Source of the DNA: Culex pipiens pallens
Taxonomy: Eukaryota > Arthropoda > Insecta > Diptera > Culicidae
Reading direction: 5' to 3'
DNA: 64,000 nt
Assembly: GCF_016801865.2 (NCBI RefSeq)
Contig: NC_068937.1
Location: 128,998,117 to 129,062,116 of the forward strand
Every line of letters starts with the position of its first letter. Position 1 is the first letter of the stretch. Positions 59,751-64,000 of this stretch are shown here, in pieces. The notes beneath the pieces were generated by a model, which was given only the letters and a program-made list of their open reading frames with translations, ran no database searches and was not told where the DNA came from. The translations under genes and the position numbers were made by a program.

Positions 59751-61017
59751 AAAACTTCATTAGTCAAGCCGGCCGGCAGGTAATCGCCCTATTTGGGAGG
59801 TGTGTCGGTCGGATTAAGTTGTCCCGCGGCGGGGGGAAGTTTGCGCAAGGTGTGACAATTAGACAATTAGTGCGAGCAAGCAATTAAGTCAAGTGCTTTT
59901 TATGTGTACACTTCTGGGTGCGACGGTGACGTAACAGGTGTGTCGTACCGATAAATTGTCGCGAAAACCGTACACATAATGATTACTCACTAAACGAACT
60001 AAGAATTACAAAAAAAAATCAAGTAATTCTGATTTGAAAAACAACCATTCCTCATTGTTCCCGCAATGTTGTTGACTCATCGTTGTCGATGGTGGTCGTC
60101 AGTGGGGGAAATTGGCGGAATATAGAAATTCACAGGTCAGTTTTAGGTGTAAGCATCTCCAATAAAAAAATACTCATTACAAATTCACGTGAGTCATTCC
60201 GATTGTTGTTTGGCAAGAAATTGCTGAGCAGCAGCATACATCGTGTCGTGAACAGTTAAAAAAGTGCTCACTCAATCTCTAGAATCTCTCACTTTGACGG
60301 CGTGAGAATTGTTACCGTTCAGGAGTGTTAGTTTGATTAACATCATTTTTTTTATTTTAATAAGGCCGCTGCAAAAAAAAATTGTAACCCAACCGAATTT
60401 GAAAAAAAAGAATCGAAAACAAATTGATGCAATAACAACACAGAAAAAAAGTTTAATTTTGGAATGTTGAAAATTTGGTAGGTTGAATATTACCTCTTTT
60501 TTGAGTAATATTACTTAAAAATGTGTAAAAATGTGAACCTGATGAACACTCATCTAAAACTTTTGAAAATTTTCTGGGGAAAAATTAATCTTTTTTTTAC
60601 ACAAAATCTGTCACCATTCTTGATGAATATTACCATAATTTTTTTTCTTATGTGAAACATGCATGTTCAATGAATCATCTTTGCGGCAAACTTTACGCAG
60701 TAGGCCTGGCTAGTGACAAGAGGGCGGTTGAGCAATTTTCTTGTCACCAAATTTCACAAAGGTTTATAGAGTTGGGCAGAGTCACACACTTGGTTCAAGA
60801 AAAATTTCAAATTGACAGCCGTGGTAGCGCAAGCAAGCCCAGCGAGGGTGAAGAAAAGTCCCAAGAAGTCGCACCCTCTCTTTTGTTCTGCCGTTCGTAA
60901 AGCTATTTTTTGTCCCCCTTCCTTTTCAGGAGCATACTGGCCCTAACGTTTGAAATTGGACCAACAATTGCCGAGATATCGTCAGTTCAAAAAATAAGAA
61001 GGACTGAAATAATTGCA
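59746..61017. other. Upstream intron of l(2)gl
   Basis: No convincing exon for the missing Lgl N-terminus was found on the minus strand here. No bounded repeat supported. Confidence 0.45.
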
Positions 61018-62085
61018 AAAGGATGATTATTTCAGCACGAGTCGTACATTTATCCAACGAGGTTCACCGAGTTGGATAAATACGAAGAGTGCTGAAAAAA
61101 TCAAGTTTTGCAACGAGTTCCATACAACATTTTTTGCAATTCCGAAAAACACACACTGAGTGAAATTTTATGTCAAATTTTCATGTATTTTGTCAATCAA
61201 ATCAATCAATCAAAAAAATGTTGAAAAGTGTTACCCATTTGAGTGCTGAAAAGTAGAACTTTTCAGCATTTATTTTGAAAAGTGTTGCTATTCGATTCTG
61301 TTGTTTTTGGTACAGAAAAGTAGGCTATTTCGTCGTTCAAGAATGACAGGAAAAGTAAGTAGTTTCACGACGGAATTGCAAAAAACACTTTTTGCAGCAA
61401 CTGAAATGGTTGCTGAAAAGTTGAACTTTTCAGCACTTGTTTCGAAAAGTAACACTTTTCAACATTTTTTTTTGATTTAAAGATTTATTGACAAAATACA
61501 TGAAAATTTGACTTAAAATTTCACTCAGTGTGTGTTTTTTGGAATTGCAAAAAAATGTTGTATGGAACTCGTTGCAAAACTTGATTTTTTCAGCACTCTT
61601 CGTATTTATCCAACTCGGTGAACCTCGTTGGATAAATGTACGACTCGTGCTGAAAAAATCCTCTTTTTGCAACTTGTTGCATAAACTACTATTTTGCAAT
61701 TCCGTCGTGAAACTACTTACTTTTCCTGGCATTCTCGCATGACGAAACAGCCTATTTTTAACTACTAAACATAACAGAACCGAATAGAAACACCTTTCAA
61801 AACAGATGCTGAAAAGCTCTACTTTTCAGTACTGAAATGGATGTTGAAAAGTTGAACTTTTCAGCACTTGTTTTGAACACATGGATGTTTGACATAAAAT
61901 CCCATTCAAAAAGCGTGATTCGGAATTGCAAAAAAAAAGTTGTAAGCAACTCGTTGCAAAACTTGATTTTTTCAGCACTTGTCGTATTTACCCAACTCGG
62001 TAAACCTCGTTTGGTAAATGTACGACTCGTGCTGAAAAAACCTTCGTTTTGCAACTTGATGTATAAACTACTATTTTAAATCTCG
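61018..62085. mobile_element. Compound foldback element
   Basis: 61018-61200 and 61480-61672 are long reverse complements (TCAGCACGAGTCGTACATTT and its complement). The inner segment about 61320-61400 (AAGTAAGTAGTTTCACGACG) has its own reverse complement at about 61680-61745. A third partial unit follows at 61860-62085. GCTGAAAAGT-type motifs recur throughout. No frame. Confidence 0.78.
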
Positions 62086-63026
62086 TCTCTTACAATTAAA
62101 TTTTTTTCGGTGTATCGGATCGGTGACGGTGAATTGACTAAATATATGAAAATTTGACTCAAAATTCCATTCAAAGGATGTTTTTAGCCTTTCTTAGAGC
62201 ATCATTACCGGTGCGTTGCGGAAATTGTTGCTATTTTGTTAACCGGTAACGCTTCTATTTTAGTTTAGTCACCCACTCGCACACCGGTCGTTGCCAAATT
62301 AGGTTGTCAATTTACTACCCGGCAACCTTACCGGTGGTTACTGAATTATTTTGTTTGGTGATTTTAATAAAAGTTTTCCCATATATTTGATCACGAAAAT
62401 AAAATGTTAGAATGTCTACTTTGCGATTCCGACTGGCAGAACCGGTTTTGGGCACTGTGGCCACCGGGAACCTGCTACAACCGAAAAAAGTCCTTTTTGA
62501 GGCCCCGACTTTGAGGACCTGTATCTCCGGAACGATAACACATAGCGGGTTGCTTCCAGTTGCATTTGACGGGTTATAACCTCAACTTTATGCTCCCGTA
62601 GAGATGATTTGTCAAAAGTGGACACCGGTTCCGTTAACCCGGAACATCCGAAAAACATGATTTTTACAGATTTTGTTATAAAATCAACACATTAGTACAT
62701 TTTTTCAACCGGATTTTTTGTAAATTATTACATACGTACACTACATACTACCCCTGACTGTTTGGGATCGTTCCGGCCAACTGTGGCCAATCCGGAACCG
62801 GTTCCAGGGTACCACCAAAACGGTTCCAATAATGGTATCGCTAGAAACCCATCATGTTGCATATCAAACTTCATGAAATTGAAAATTATGACCATCTAAG
62901 GTCATGACGATATCTTGCCACTGGGGGACACTTCCGGAGGGTCTGTAAGTTAGGTAATTTTGGAAGGTTCAACTAAATTTATCTACTACAGAAAATTCAA
63001 ACCGCCATCAATGAAATGGTTCCGGA
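62086..63026. other. Noncoding, probably dispersed repeats
   Basis: 62200-62345 repeats ACCGGT-containing motifs. 62440-62900 repeats CCGGTTCCGTTAACCCGG-like and GGAACCGGTTCC-like motifs. No gene supported. Confidence 0.35.
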
Positions 63027-63245
63027 ATGGTAATCGGGCTCGGTTGTGTAGCTGCTAGTGTGATTGCTCTCACCCAGCCGGCCTGGGTTCGCTCCCAGTC
63101 CCCGACCCCGTTCACATTTCTTAAGACGAGTAATGTGTCATCACACCTTCTATCGGATGGGGAAGTAGAACGTCGGTTCCAGCCTCAGTTGTTGTACGGT
63201 TATTTGATCATTCCAGATGTAGGAGTTTTCTCCCTGCTATAAGTA
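63027..63245 (+). mobile_element. tRNA-derived SINE
   Basis: TCGGTTGTGTAGCTGCTAGT head and GGCCTGGGTTCGCTCCCAG B-box-like segment, followed by CGGATGGGGAAGTAGAACGT, shared with the SINE at 15150-15305. Confidence 0.72.
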
Positions 63246-63259
63246 CAAACAACACTCCA

Positions 63260-63400
63260 AACCAAGCCTCCTCCGGTGGAGTCCCTGGCGGCGGTTGGAC
63301 TTCCAATCCAAAGGTCGTCAGTCCGAACCCTGGGATGGAAGGTTCCTTGGAAAATAAGAAGGATTTGGAGCTCTTCCCATTGAAACCTTTTAAATCTTAG
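63260..63400 (+). mobile_element. Second type of tRNA-derived SINE
   Basis: GGCGGTTGGACTTCCAATCC forms an anticodon-like stem and loop, followed by GTCGTCAGTCCGAACCCTGG as a B-box-like arm. It lies directly downstream of the previous SINE. Confidence 0.55.
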
Positions 63401-64000
63401 GTTCGAGAAGAAACTTTAAACTTGGTTCTTTGCATATTCCACAAATTTCCTCCATACCCAACCCATTTTCGGTTCCAAATTAATCAGGATGGGACGGAGG
63501 ACATCGCCATCAGCTATTGTCTCCCAGTGGCCAGGTTGGATTAAAAGACGTGGGCAAGCTTCCCATGCGCCAGTGCCAACGCACACCGCGGGTTTGGTTT
63601 TCTAGCTTCGGTACGAGCCTGATCCCATTGTGTGTTGGTATTTCGGTTCATCGTACCAGCGCACCACGACAATCTCATGAACCGTGGTATTAAAACCGGT
63701 TTGTACCGCCAGCGCGTACCACGGCACGTACCAAGGGGAAAACCACTCTGCTCATTGCCCTCGAGTAGGCTGTGCCCTAAAGTTACCCAAACGTGCCCGA
63801 AGGTGCCCGAATGTTGCCCAAATGTGTCCTGAAGCTTCTCAAAATAAATAATTTGTGTACGATGCTTAGCAACCCTGTTACTTTGTTTACACTTTTTTGG
63901 ACTGCTCTCGGTTTGTGTTGTGAATTTTTCTCGGAGAACAAACAGCTGCTCGAGGAATCATACCTCCTGCAAGCGCCACAATTCTAAGCGAAGGAAGGAC
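63401..64000. other. Noncoding right edge
   Basis: A short tandem of TGCCCGAA/TGCCCAAA-like units lies at 63793-63830. No gene supported. Confidence 0.35.

Noticed and set aside
59760..64000. First coding exon of l(2)gl inside the window
   Set aside because: No minus-strand stretch encoding the expected conserved Lgl N-terminus before a suitable donor was found; it probably lies beyond the right edge.

Overview
The window reads as nuclear DNA of a culicine mosquito, most likely Culex. Coding exons are GC-rich, introns are short, and the space between genes is AT-rich and filled with small inverted-repeat elements, tRNA-derived SINEs, LINE remnants and an octamer satellite. The genus call rests on the look of the repeats and the insect-type orthologues; it is an inference. 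No bacterial, viral, CRISPR or plasmid feature was seen.

Left end (1-8500): a cluster of four TMEM192-type (lysosomal four-TM protein) paralogues. Copy A (minus) runs off the left edge. Copy B (plus) is a pseudogene with frameshifts and stops. Copies C and D (minus) are intact. A and B are divergent, B and C convergent. A 1.2-kb (AAATTCTT)n array and two TA-flanked elements lie between C and D.

Middle (8.5-31 kb): an ORF1-only, decayed Jockey-type LINE copy; dispersed repeats and foldback elements; then the adiponectin receptor (AdipoR/PAQR, four coding exons, 20881-22368), probably with noncoding first exon(s) near 12.3-13.0 kb; then the Ras/MAPK scaffold Shoc2/Sur-8 (two coding exons, 28125-30271), probably with noncoding exons near 25.5-27.2 kb.

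31-50 kb: a repeat-only desert. It holds a 3.3-kb hAT-like inverted-repeat element with a nested retroelement (23-bp target duplication), two copies of a CAGGGTTGTTACGG element with 6-bp target duplications (one carrying four nested insertions that can be read against the emptier copy), and a 1.9-kb near-perfect hairpin.

Right end (52196-59708, minus): lethal(2) giant larvae, missing only its N-terminal exon(s). Its largest intron holds a 1.2-kb non-autonomous retroelement with a 23-bp target duplication; a relative lies in reverse orientation at 16.1-16.9 kb. The last 4 kb hold a compound foldback and tRNA-derived SINEs.

The single-copy genes have no shared pathway beyond being conserved membrane or signalling genes. 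I saw no wholly new gene system. The most unusual items are the TMEM192 cluster, the link between the octamer satellite and the 6-bp-TSD element, the ORF1-only LINE and the elements with very long target duplications.
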